Below are positions 1-8,842 of a DNA stretch of 12,838 nt, piece after piece. The position numbers were made by a program, and so were the translations under genes. Within the stretch, counting starts at the first letter, position 1; each line of letters begins with the position of its first letter. Below the pieces are notes generated by a model. That model saw nothing but the letters and a program-made list of their open reading frames with translations. It was not told the origin of the DNA and made no database searches. Origin of the DNA: Phoronis ovalis (Eukaryota; Phoronida; Phoronidae); NCBI GenBank assembly GCA_028565635.1, contig JAOXYB010042182.1:1-12838 (forward strand). The letters run 5' to 3'.

Positions 1-275
1 GTTGGTTTATAGTATAGTTTTATTGAAATATATTTAAAAAGGGTTGTGCATAGGAACTCTTCCCAGATCTCTAGTATGAAATCAGGATTTATTGTATGTC
101 TGTCACAGAGCAGAATTTTGAAGATTTTTGTACTACTGCCAATTGCAAAGACAAAATCTTATCATCAGTACCAACTCGCATGGTTTCCAATGGGATACGT
201 TACTAAAACAGACTGCATCCTTTATTTTTTTATTTAATGCGTCAAGACTGCAATTTTATCTTTATACTTTTATAG
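1..275 (+). other. Intron (3' part)
   Basis: AT-rich sequence ending in a pyrimidine-rich tract and the acceptor AG at 274-275. The open stretch at 46-237 has no proline-rich or conserved character and is a chance reading frame. Confidence 0.6.
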
Positions 276-377
276 CCACCTAAAAAATTTGAGCCTAAAA
301 AAGCAGAGCACAAACCAATCAAACCCTGGACCCCTCCACCAAGAGAGTCGCCACCGAAGAAAGCTCCAGTTAAAAAG
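276..377 (+). CDS. Exon 1 of the proline-rich protein gene (internal exon)
   Basis: The exon has 102 nt, 34 codons and phase 0 at both ends. The acceptor is tatacttttatag and the donor is AAAAAG|gtatat. It reads from PPKKFEPKKAEHKP through WTPPPRESPPKK to APVKK, a Lys- and Pro-rich stretch with a single Trp. The composition (P, K, E) and the TPPPRE motif match the next exon, which starts in the same phase, so APVKK runs straight into ten prolines. The numbering is within this window; earlier exons must exist upstream because there is no start codon. The sequence is too simple to show a fold. Short basic patches (PPKK, PVKK) could contact acidic partners, which is inference. Confidence 0.8.
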
Positions 378-1223
378 GTATATCAAGTAATATTATGAAT
401 TGCTAATCATCTGTTTATAAATATTTTAATAAGTGGTGTGCATTATGTAGTGTAAGAATAGCGTCTAGTTACAGTTCCATTTAATTTTTGATGACTGCAG
501 TTGTTAATTTCTACATTTCTGCAACACAAAATCTTTCTATTCTTATGTAATTAAGATACGCCCTAGATAAATTATAACGCAACAGAATTGTTTTTCGTAA
601 GGAACAGAAGTGCAGAAATGAAATGTTCTTTCGTGAAAACAACACTTTTATATTAAATAATTATCAAATATTGATGGTCATTATTCCTGACACATCAAGT
701 AATATATCAAAAATAAAAGATAGTTATTCAGTGTTAATTAGATGTTAATTATCAATTATTGTTAATTGGAAAAGTGCTCATTAGTGAACTTTCAAGACTG
801 CATAAAAATATAACCAAACAGAATAATAGGATAAAAGCACTGTTAACAATATTAAGAATAACAGTTTTTTTAAGTCTAATTTGTAATAAACAAAATTGCT
901 GTAAATTCCATGGTGTTCTTGTGGATGGGATTTTAAGTTGAAATATATGTAAATGATAAAAATATACATGTTATTTACTTATACGAATCACTAATGGAAC
1001 ATTTGTTTTTCTGTGAGTAATTAAAATGATCATTGATCTTAATCATAAGTAATAATGAGAAATAATTAGTATTGATCAAAATTTAGGCATTAGGATCTTT
1101 TGAAACTAATAACAGTGAAATAAATAAGTGAAGCAAGCTTGAGAGGCCTTGCAAGGTGATATGTAACTCGGCCTTTCTCATAGGTAATGTTTCAAAATAA
1201 AAAAAAACAGGTATGCTGCAATA

Positions 1224-1243
1224 ATATTGTAATATTACAATAT
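1224..1243. repeat. Perfect 20-bp AT-rich palindrome
   Basis: ATATTGTAATATTACAATAT is identical to its own reverse complement. It is embedded in similar AT-rich sequence inside intron 1. No function is evident and it may be chance in such AT-rich DNA. Confidence 0.6.
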
Positions 1244-2032
1244 ATTACATGCTGTATGTAATATTAATTTGGCTAATAATGTTTGTGCAACCTACTGAAA
1301 TAGAACCTATCTTATATACAAATGTAAACATCTGTGTAAATTTACTTTTAGAAAATTGTTGTTTATATTGCAAGGTACAAAATTTAAATTTTAATTCAAA
1401 AACATTTCTTATATTTGAGTATCAAAGTTGATTTGAGTATCATATCAAAAGATATCATATTACAAGATTAAAATATTTAATTGATTTTATTTGTCTAAAC
1501 TGTATAAATACTAGATGTTTCTTTAGCCTTTACAACCTCAGATATTATTGATATTCGCCCTTGAATCTGAGTTATTGGACATTTCCTTAGTAGTTGGCTG
1601 TGACAACATTACCTATTCAACAAACTTCATGAGAAAGTAAGTTATGATAATAACCAAGTTAATATTATTTTAATGCTGTTACAAGTTTATTTATTTGGAT
1701 TTATTTCGTGTGCGCCTAGTTTAGTTAATTAACTTTGGTCAAGTGTTATTTTTGCAATTACCTGTTCTGCCTGAAATTTCAAGTTATGATTATAATAATA
1801 ACATATAAAATTACATATAAAAGTGACTTTTTTAAACGTCCAGATATTATTGTAAGAATACATATTTTAACAGTACTGGTATTAGATCAATTACGAAAAA
1901 TTTTACACAAACGAAATTGAAAAAACAATTATGTGCTATTGTGGTTTGTTGAACTACAGCTATAATTTGCCATGAGCTTTTAGTAAAAATTAGGAGTAAA
2001 GAAGGGAAAACCTTTTGCTTTAAACCAACATA

Positions 2033-2060
2033 AATTACAGAATTTTTAAAGTCTGTAATT
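2033..2060. repeat. Short hairpin-forming inverted repeat
   Basis: AATTACAGA (2033-2041) and TCTGTAATT (2052-2060) form a perfect 9-bp stem around a 10-nt loop in intron 1. It has no U-tract terminator context and no known family. It may simply be local structure. Confidence 0.45.
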
Positions 2061-2119
2061 CACAAAAAATTGTCATATTACAGAACATTTTTTTAGTTAA
2101 CTACCCTCCTTATGATTTT

Positions 2120-2247
2120 CGGCGACATCTGGCGAGATACGTGTTTTCGATGTTGATTTTACATCCAAGTTTTTAAAACGTTTTTCGTAAAGAAATCAGC
2201 ATTTGAAAAATTCAAAATACCACGTTCTACATTAGGTGGTGTCGCCG
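2120..2247. repeat. Possible degenerate foldback element with CGGCGACA ends
   Basis: CGGCGACA at 2120-2127 is repeated inverted as TGTCGCCG at 2240-2247, and the interior has further loose symmetry (ACGTG on the left against CACGT on the right). The patch is GC-richer than the intron around it. No target-site duplication was found, so a mobile origin is only a guess. Confidence 0.3.
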
Positions 2248-3126
2248 TTTTCACTTTTATTCAGGTGTCTTGAAGGAAATTATGTTTTTCCCAAAGTTAT
2301 TGCGAAATTTGCATTATTTATACATTATGAGATCAACAGTAGTTAAAAATCTTGTATGATCTTTCATTACAAAATTACATTATATGTTCAGTGTAAGAAA
2401 TCAAAAACGATAGCAGTAACTAATCCATTTTAATTCAAGAAATTATTTTTTTTCCAATTTTACACAATAGTCTATGCTGAAAAAGATAGAATTTATTACC
2501 CTAGAACTATGTTCATAACAAAATAATTATTAATGTCTGTATCTGTCCCTTTTCAGGTTTTACTAAAATATATGGTTTACAAAATAAGCATAAAATAAAT
2601 AAGTATATATATTACAACTCCAAAATCTCTCCCATTTCTTTGCTTTTTCGTCGCTACCCTCCAAACAGTGAACAAACTCTTTCTTTATTAATCTTAATAA
2701 TTGTGATCTTTTGTCCATTTCTTTAAATAAAAAACACTTTGCCAAAAGTCAAAATTGCCTAGTCCCATCATCATTTCAGAAGAACTCGTCTTTGAGTCAT
2801 CTTTTGCAGACTGGGTTTACTGGAGACAATTCTTAATATTACTGTTATATCCCCTTATATCCCTGTCTGATAAAATTTTACCTTTGCAAGTAATATCTAG
2901 TTCTCCACCTTTAAACTAAATGGAAACATGCAATAATTCCCATGTTGTAGTACAATTCCCTCTTCACCAGATAGTTATGCCTCCATCCCTCATAATGGAT
3001 ATCCCTGCAACACTTGACATTGTCAATAAAATGTCTACCTCCATTTTTCTTGTTTCTGACGCAGAAACTAATTTAAAGGGTAAAACTTTCAATATTACTC
3101 GTAACAATAATGTTTATACTTTGCAG

Positions 3127-3338
3127 CCTCCTCCACCTCCACCTCCACCTCCACCAAGGGAGATAACTCCACCCCCTAAGGAACCGACTCCTCCACCTAG
3201 GGAACCAACTCCTCCACCTAGGGAACCAACTCCTCCACCTAAAGAGCCTACACCTCCACCTCGAGAACCGACTCCACCTCCACTAACTCCAGAGCCTACT
3301 AAAAGGACACCAACACCAGTACCAGAAAAGATTGAAAG
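3127..3338 (+). CDS. Exon 2: polyproline and PPPREPT heptad repeats
   Basis: The exon has 212 nt, enters in phase 0 and leaves in phase 2. The acceptor is tttatactttgcag and the donor is GAAAG|gtgggt. It encodes ten consecutive prolines, with the last three belonging to the first of six heptads of the form PPP(R/K)E(P/I)T. It ends in PPPLTPEPTKRTPTPVPEKIER. Each heptad carries one basic and one acidic residue and a Thr before Pro, so the protein would be an extended, charged polyproline helix with regularly spaced possible TP phosphosites. The Ser formed across the junction (AG + C) leads into exon 3. Joining the same donor to 5124 forms Arg (AG + G) and is also in frame. An SH3, WW or EVH1 ligand role is possible but unproven. 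Confidence 0.88.
3148..3273 (+). repeat. Six tandem copies of a 21-bp coding repeat
   Basis: Codons 8 to 49 of exon 2 fall into six heptads: PPPREIT, PPPKEPT, PPPREPT, PPPREPT, PPPKEPT and PPPREPT. The third and fourth copies are almost identical at the DNA level around CCTAGGGAACCAACTCCT, which suggests recent unit duplication. The others differ mainly at third positions, which suggests selection on the protein. Confidence 0.9.
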
Positions 3339-3567
3339 GTGGGTTATTTGTACATATTGAAAATGGCAACTGCAATGAATATAGAGAGAGATATTAGAAA
3401 TTGTCCATTACAAGAAGAGCACAAGCAATGCTAGAGCAAGCTTTTGAATTGTTGCACTCTGATGCATTTAATAAACAGTTTTGTTATGTATTTTGTTTTC
3501 ATTTACTTTTCTTGCAAAAGAAGTTACAAAATTTCATTTTTTATTGTTTAATTTTTCATGTTTACAG
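3339..3567 (+). other. Intron 2 (229 bp)
   Basis: Short intron with donor gtgggt and acceptor ttttcatgtttacag. The open frame starting at 3401 crosses it into exon 3 but contains no recognisable protein before the acceptor. Confidence 0.8.
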
Positions 3568-3623
3568 CCCAACACCATCACCTCCATCATCTAGTGACTC
3601 TGGAGTTCAAAGTGAAACCCCTG
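3568..3623 (+). CDS. Exon 3: Ser/Pro-rich mini-exon
   Basis: The exon has 56 nt, enters in phase 2 and leaves in phase 1. The acceptor is tttttcatgtttacag and the donor is CCCCTG|gtaagtt, close to the ideal consensus. With the junction residue it reads SPTPSPPSSSDSGVQSETP, a Ser/Pro-rich stretch with several SP/TP sites. It is the only exon changing phase 2 to phase 1 in the main chain. Skipping it alone would break the frame, while skipping it together with exon 4 in favour of the long exon at 5124 would not. Confidence 0.8.
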
Positions 3624-4034
3624 GTAAGTTATGTTATCTGTATTTTCAGGCTTCTATATATATACTGACAATGTGCATCTGTGTTTCCTTATTTAGGTTG
3701 TATCCAATCCAAATAGCACTGATATTTTCCTTACATGCACAGTTACTAAATTTGCCAGATGCACTCAGGCTAGATAATCCTGTGCATCTTATTATATACA
3801 TATATGTGGATTGAATATTTTATATTAACATGCACATAACAGGTTATGTTTGATTTTTGTTTTTTATATATTTTGCATTTGTATTTTATTTAACTTCTTG
3901 ATGACATTATTTTTAGAATTTTTAATTATACTTAGTATTAAGTTATAATTACAATTTTGATTATAATTTTAATATACTACTGAACCAGTTATGGTTTTAA
4001 AATAATTTTTCCTGGAACTGTATCTATTTTCTAG
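3624..4034 (+). other. Intron 3 (411 bp), nothing else seen
   Basis: AT-rich intron from gtaagtt to ttttctag. The open frame carried over from exon 3 to about 3814 has no proline-rich or conserved content. Confidence 0.75.
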
Positions 4035-4223
4035 AACCCCCACCCATATCTCCCTCTCAAGTACCCCTACCTCCATCCCCCACACCAGAACCACCTGCTG
4101 ATTCTCCTATTCCACAAACACCAGCAGAACCAGAACCAGAACCAGAGCAAGAAAAAGAGGTTATTAAGTCTTTACCAAATCTTCCTAAGGTTAGGAAACC
4201 TATAAGGAAGAAGGAAAGAAAAG
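4035..4223 (+). CDS. Exon 4: Pro/Glu-rich with basic tail
   Basis: The exon has 189 nt with phase 1 at both ends. The acceptor is ctattttctag and the donor is GAAAAG|gtgtga. The translation starts with Glu completed across the junction, then PPPISPSQVPLPPSPTPEPP. It continues through an EPEPEPEQEKE acidic run and ends in a strongly basic segment with PKVRKPIRKKERK. The acidic-to-basic switch resembles the charge alternation of elastic PEVK-type segments, which is a compositional comparison and not a homology claim. Its donor phase fits exon 5 (giving ERKGIIQPKKKP) and the 33-nt mini-exon at 6730. It does not fit the long exon at 5124, where a direct join meets a stop after about 20 codons. 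Confidence 0.85.
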
Positions 4224-5123
4224 GTGTGAAAATGCAGTTTGCAGTGTTATACTGTTGTGTAATTTATGATGCTCATTTGCAGCTAGCACACATCTTTCAC
4301 TTAAATTGTATTAATTTTGTTTCTGTTACTTGTAGAGTTCTTTATTAAAACTGTTCTTTTCCACGTCCATTTCTTGCATGAAAATGCATTGTGTGTATTT
4401 TTGAGAGTTGCACAACATCACAACTGTCAGTTTGTTTTGTGCCTTGGTCTTCTTTCTCCTAATATCACTGGCTTGTCTTGTAGATTCCATATATTAATAG
4501 TTTCTTTCCACCTCACTTATGTTTCTACTTTCATCGCTGATTAGCCAATGAGAGTCAGTTCAACAGTATATGATTTTCTTGCTGATCATGTGTCTGTTTG
4601 TTTTTACTGTATTTGATTTGTGGCACACTTTTCGACACCTGATTTGTATGCATGCATGCATGCATGGCTATTTGTAACTGATTTTTTCATGTGCTAAATT
4701 AGTTACTGTTCATAATAAATCAATTTTGCATTGTTTGCACATTATTGCACTATTCAAAAGTTGCTTAAGCAAGAGCAATGCCTTAAATATTACAATACAA
4801 TTTTTATTATTTGTAAGCATTTTAGATGTTAGATGTTAATTATGAATTGACTGAAAAATATGTGGTAAAAAGATAATACTGGCTTATCTGGTAAACTAAG
4901 TGTAATTGGATTGACAACATAAATTAGAAATGAAATGTGCCTGTTGATTATTATCCTACCTGCATATTATCTTCAATCATGTTGTAATTTGTGATAATTT
5001 TTTCTTGTTATATATACTAATGCTGAGGTGATCTTTTTTAAAGCCTCTGTAGCTTTTTTGCTCTCTTTCATACATCTTGTTACCTGTTTATTGTGGCTGT
5101 AGTGTATAACATTGCTGTTTTAG
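4224..5123 (+). other. Intronic stretch between exon 4 and the long alternative exon
   Basis: About 900 bp, AT-rich. It contains an (ATGC)n microsatellite near 4648-4666 and an acceptor-like site (ctgttacttgtag) at about 4335 followed by an open, hydrophobic, Cys/His-containing frame to 4544. That frame is unlike the rest of the protein and has no clear donor, so it is not called as an exon. The stretch ends in a long pyrimidine-rich run and the acceptor gctgttttag at 5123. Confidence 0.6.
4648..4666. repeat. (ATGC)n microsatellite
   Basis: About four and a half tandem copies of ATGC, which is also self-complementary. It is intronic with no visible function. Confidence 0.8.
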
Positions 5124-6463
5124 GTTTCTCTGCATGCTTAGCATTAACATCCCTTTTACCAATACTGCCATGTCACAATTGGACATACTAACAAGAAGTG
5201 ATGCAAAACTTTCTGCTGAACACACTCAAACATCACTCATGACTAGGTCTATAAGTAAACTGGGTGACGACCTTTCAAGAAACCATTCATCTAATTCCTA
5301 TACTCCTGATATCATCAACTCACCAGATATAATGAATGATGATGATGTAGAAAATCTACGAATTCAGATAATTAGTCCAGATGACAAACAACCATTACAA
5401 ACCAAAAGAATAATTCCAGATGATAATGAGCACAAGTTATACAACCTAAGTACAAGTCCAAATGCATTTCAGACATTTTCAAGATCAGTTACACCCGATT
5501 TACATTTTCTTATCGCTAGTCCTGTTATGCCTCAAATGTCTTTGCCAGTTACACCAGACCGATTGTCTGCTAGTCTATATACGTCACACAATGTTTCGGC
5601 AGCCGTTACTCCAGATTCCTTATCTATGGCAAGTCCTAATCAAATACCATCAGCAGCAGCTAGTCCTGATATATTAGTTGCTAGTCCTATTTTTTCAAAT
5701 TATGCAAGTCTTGCTGTCACACCGGATGTTGATTATCTAAAAGTAAGTCCAAATGGTTCTCTGGCAGTCTCCGCTGCTGTTACACCTGATATTATGGAAA
5801 ACCAAGCATCAAAAGAGTATACAAATTTTGTATTACTTCAACAGTCTCAAAGAAAATTAACGAAACTTTCATTAAATGGAGATAAAACAAGGCTTTCTTT
5901 AAATGGAGATACAGACTATGATGCAACAATGAGAAAAGGTCTGAAATTGCCAAAAATTGACCAACCAGTAGCACAGAAGACTGGGAGTAAAATAAAAGTT
6001 ATTTCATCAAAAAAGACAATTAAATCTTATAAAGATGGTTGGGGTAATAAGAAAAAACAAAAAACTTATTCAAGAAGGAATCTACAAGGCAAGACAAGAG
6101 CACTAACTGTTGGTCAAGTCAAACAGGCTACCAAGTATGTTTGGACAGCACCACCTAGCAACAAAGACAAAGGACAAATAATAAAACGTACAAATTCTTT
6201 TGCGCTACCATCTTATATTTTGAAAGAAAAATCATTACCAAAAATTACAATCCAGTTAGATGCTAGTACTTCTGATGTAGTATCAAAGTCTGCGGATTTT
6301 GAATGTAATGAAGAGAGAGTATGGAGCAATTCTAATGCTATGAAAAAAGCTTTATTATCCCTTCCAGTGGTTAATACTTATACCAGTGAATTGTGGGCTT
6401 CAAGTAGAAGGACGCAATTACCTAGAAAAAAGTTACCACCCCTCCATAAATCTATGTCTACAA
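5124..6463 (+). CDS. Long alternative exon: TPD/SPD repeat and basic region
   Basis: This 1340-nt exon is proposed from a 511-codon open frame whose first ATG is at 5134. The acceptor is gctgttttag and the donor is CTACAA|gtaagaa, entering in phase 2 and leaving in phase 1. The N-terminal third carries six TPD and three SPD motifs spaced in a loose repeat like SAAVTPDSLSMASPN. A duplicated LSLNGD follows, then a Lys/Arg-rich region (for example GWGNKKKQKTYSRR and QLPRKKLPP). It looks disordered and rich in proline-directed phosphosites. In-frame joining is possible from exon 2, replacing exons 3 and 4, or it could be a first exon starting at 5134 or 5170. Past the donor the frame stays open to 6669 with AT-driven sequence, which could be an alternative tail. 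The family is not recognised. Coding nature is fairly sure; exact borders are less so. Confidence 0.65.
5302..5796 (+). repeat. Degenerate TPD/SPD protein repeat array
   Basis: Within the long exon, TPD occurs at six places from 5302 to 5790, with SPD and ASP motifs between them. The recurring pattern is a small hydrophobic stretch, V-T-P-D, a short spacer and A-S-P. The DNA copies are diverged, so this is an old protein-level repeat. Confidence 0.75.
5866..5910 (+). repeat. LSLNGD coding duplication
   Basis: LSLNGD-KTR-LSLNGD is encoded by two similar 18-bp stretches 9 bp apart inside the long exon. It is a small internal duplication in frame. Confidence 0.8.
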
Positions 6464-6729
6464 GTAAGAATCAACTTTTAGATTATAAATTAAACTTTTT
6501 TTGGCAGTTTGCACATATATCTGTTAAAAAATTGCAGATCATCACCAATGACATAAGATGTACAAAGACATCTGTGAAATTGTTATCGAAGCAGTATTTT
6601 AAACAAATGGTGGATTTTTTACATGCTTATATACTTTTTACATACAAATTTGGTTCATTAATACTTTAAATTTGTTTTAGTTTACATCTTTACTATTTGA
6701 CTGGTATAATTCTTCTCTTTTTAATTAAG

Positions 6730-6762
6730 ATGTCAGTGAAGATGAGCTGAGCTACTATGAAG
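6730..6762 (+). CDS. Acidic 33-nt mini-exon, or alternative terminal exon to 6806
   Basis: The acceptor is cttctctttttaattaag. The 33 nt have phase 1 at both ends with donor GAAG|gtgaag, and encode VSEDELSYYE preceded by Asp after exon 4 or Asn after the long exon. It is acidic, unlike the basic end of exon 4. It joins exon 5 in frame (…YYEGIIQP). If the donor is not used, the frame continues as GEENNKLAARFRAT and stops at TAA 6804-6806, giving a short C-terminal isoform. A possible ATTAAA polyadenylation signal lies at 7065-7070. Internal phase symmetry and motif quality favour a real exon; whether it is a cassette or terminal exon cannot be told from sequence alone. Confidence 0.5.
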
Positions 6763-7102
6763 GTGAAGAAAACAACAAACTAGCTGCAAGGTTTCGTGCC
6801 ACTTAAATGCACACTCACTACTTATACCATACACTCTCACAAAACTATGAACAAAATCACAAAACTCACCATTACATCTGCTTTACACATATTGTACATT
6901 TAACTTTGAAGTGTGAAAAAAATCACTTGATTGTGTTTCACTTAGTTTAGTTTAGATTGAATTTTTGAGCTTTTTTTTTGCACTGATAGGATAAAATGTG
7001 CTTTTAATTTACATTTTACAAATCTGATTAGGCCCTAATTGTGCTGTTAACCTTTCTTGCGGTAATTAAACTTTATTTTTTAGAAATAATTTTACTATTT
7101 AG

Positions 7103-7387
7103 GTATCATACAACCAAAGAAAAAGCCTAGTCCAACACCATCTCCAGTGAAGGATATGACTCCAGTTGCCCAGTCTCCTCCCAAATCCCCTGAAGTTTCC
7201 CAGACTCCTCCAAAATCTCCAGAAGTTGTTGAAACTCCTCCTAAATCTCCTGAGCATCCTGCACAACATGAGTTATCCCCACCCCCTATGACACCTATCC
7301 CTGACCCTACACCACCAGCTTTATCTCCTGAACCCCAAATTATTTCTGAACTTTCTCCAGAAAATATTCTAACTGAAGAAATCACAG
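7103..7387 (+). CDS. Exon 5: PPKSPEV repeats
   Basis: The exon has 285 nt with phase 1 at both ends. The acceptor is ttttactatttag and the donor is ATCACAG|gtgaat. After a Gly or Ser completed at the junction it reads IIQPKKKPSPTPSPVKDMTP. Three decads built on (S/T)PPKSPE follow, then HELSPPPMTPIPDPTPPALS and an acidic end (SELSPENILTEEIT). It has many SP and TP sites, including three identical KSPE motifs that resemble the KSP phosphorylation repeats of neurofilament tails; this is a motif resemblance only. The open frame beyond the donor ends at a stop within 20 nt (7402-7404), as expected for intron. It accepts exon 4, the 33-nt exon or the long exon upstream in frame. Confidence 0.88.
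7171..7260 (+). repeat. Three tandem 30-bp coding repeats
   Basis: The units encode QSPPKSPEVS, QTPPKSPEVV and ETPPKSPEHP. The DNA copies differ mostly at third codon positions, so the protein motif appears to be kept. Confidence 0.9.
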
Positions 7388-8776
7388 GTGAATTTAAAAA
7401 ATAATATAAGATTGAACTAACTAGATGGTGGAATGGTATTGACTATTAGCACAAACTGATATCAGTTAGATCTAATTTTACTAACTAATGGGTATTGTAT
7501 TTTTCAGTGCATGTCAACATATTAACTATTTTATAATTGTATATGTCTTGATTAAAATGAATGTAAAAAGACACTTACTCCATTAATGCATCATATTTTC
7601 ACTTTTTAACATTATTATTAAAAGTATAGTATTGTATTATTTTCAAAGGAATATTTTTACTAAATTATTCTTGTATATTTTAAAACATGAGATTTACATT
7701 TATAATATATAGGTGAATATACAGATTCTTTCGTTACTGTAGTGACACAATATTTCCTAGTCCCATTTTTTGTGTCACGATAGTTCTGCCAAAGACATAT
7801 TTTGAGATTTGCTGATATTAAATTGTAAATTGTCCAACAAGTAGCATCTATTAAAAATATGATGGTTTTATACTGGAATGAATGTTTTATAACATGAGGT
7901 GGTTAATAATTATAGTATTAATTAACTAATAACTTTGGCGTTAAATATATAGTTGACAGTGTATACTGGGATTTGTACAAAACAATGAGAGAAATTTCTT
8001 CTCCACTAGATGGCGCAAGTTACTAGTATTATTCATGTAAGACCATCGATTTTCACATGCACAATCTTACAATTTGCAAGATGTGAATAGCTGGTTGTTT
8101 CCCACTGCCAACCAAACAAACAGTAAAGTTTATGAAAATCTCTCATAGTGATGTAACTTCATACAGTATACATGATCTTGTAATGTACACAGTACAACCT
8201 TAAGGCTGACACTTGTGGAAGCAATTGATGCACAGTCAACAGTACCCTTTTTCTGGATTTTTTCATGTACCCCCAGATTTCTAACAAGTGCCAGCCCAGA
8301 GAGTACAACCATTTGTCTTGCATACACGTTTTTTGTGTTTACAGCACTGTTTGTGGGTCAACTGCACATGTGTACACATATTTTATAACTTTTAGAAAGT
8401 TGGTCAGAGCCAGTGAAATTTAGCATAACAATTGAAGCAAACAAACCTGTCACTTAATTAATATATCAGTTGGATATAAATAATTTTTTTCACTTTTATG
8501 AGTGATTTTCCCTGCTTGGATAGCTATAAATTACTTTGCATGAATATGGATATGGCAAACTGAAATGATCATATTATTACTTAAATGTGTTTTGACTGTA
8601 ATGGACATTTAGAAATTATAGTAATTAAAAAATGACTACAGTCATAGCAATTAAAGTGACATCTTATGACTGCATGTTTTTCAAAATAGTGGAGTTGAAT
8701 GCTGAATAATATACTTCTTTGCATATTTGGCTTTCATGTTTTAAGTATTCAATCCCTGAATTTTTTGATTTTTTAG
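7388..8776 (+). other. Intron 5 (1.4 kb), CTCF-like site only
   Basis: AT-rich intron between gtgaat and gattttttag. The segment from about 7980 to 8400 is somewhat GC-richer and may be an old repeat, but I see no paired ends. The minus-strand open frame at 8130-8327 has no recognisable motif. A CTCF-consensus match lies at 8003-8016. Confidence 0.65.
8003..8016 (+). promoter_or_regulatory. Candidate CTCF-binding motif
   Basis: CCACTAGATGGCGC matches the core CTCF consensus CCASYAGRKGGCRS at every position. CTCF is a zinc-finger architectural protein conserved in most bilaterians. A single match in an intron shows only potential binding, and it depends on the organism having CTCF. Confidence 0.4.
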
Positions 8777-8842
8777 AACTTCTGCCACCAATAACACCAA
8801 CGCCACCACCAAAGGAACGTACTCCTACTCCAACTCCAGTCC
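8777..8842 (+). CDS. Exon 6: 66-nt proline/threonine exon
   Basis: The exon has 66 nt with phase 1 at both ends. The acceptor is gattttttag and the donor is CCAGTCC|gtaagtgg. The translation is Glu completed at the junction, then LLPPITPTPPPKERTPTPTPV. It has the same length and phase as exon 7 and a similar PPxE(R/P)TPxP core, so the two may be an old exon duplication. It can be skipped without frame loss. Confidence 0.82.

Larger units (their letters stand above)
378..3126 (+). other. Intron 1 (2.7 kb), no genes seen
   Basis: This long AT-rich intron runs from the donor gtatat to the acceptor tttatactttgcag. The short open frames in it (759-941, 1249-1431, 1735-1920 and 2563-2745 on the minus strand) have AT-driven, low-information translations and no convincing motifs. 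A perfect 20-bp palindrome lies at 1224-1243, a 9-bp stem with a 10-nt loop at 2033-2060, and a GC-richer patch with inverted CGGCGACA/TGTCGCCG at 2120-2247. The stretch from 2920 to 3126 is open in the frame of exon 2, but it lacks proline-rich character and ends in a good acceptor, so it is read as intron. Confidence 0.7.

Noticed and set aside
2920-3126. Open frame leading into exon 2 with an ATG at 2920
   Set aside because: It is in frame with exon 2, but a good acceptor ends at 3126, exon 1 joins exon 2 in phase, and the upstream translation has unrelated composition. A first-exon role from an alternative promoter cannot be fully excluded.
4317-4544. Open frame behind an acceptor-like site at about 4335
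   Set aside because: It is in frame after exon 4 and has a decent acceptor, but the hydrophobic Cys/His content is unlike the rest of the protein, there is no clear donor and the codon use looks like intron. A cDNA read would be needed to revive it.
6464-6669. Tail of the long open frame beyond the donor at 6464
   Set aside because: It is AT-driven, rich in Phe, Leu and Lys, and follows a strong gtaagaa donor, so it is read as intron. It would be coding only if that donor is unused.
8130-8327. 65-codon minus-strand open frame
   Set aside because: No recognisable domain and no splice or promoter context. It lies in a somewhat GC-richer patch that may be old repeat DNA.
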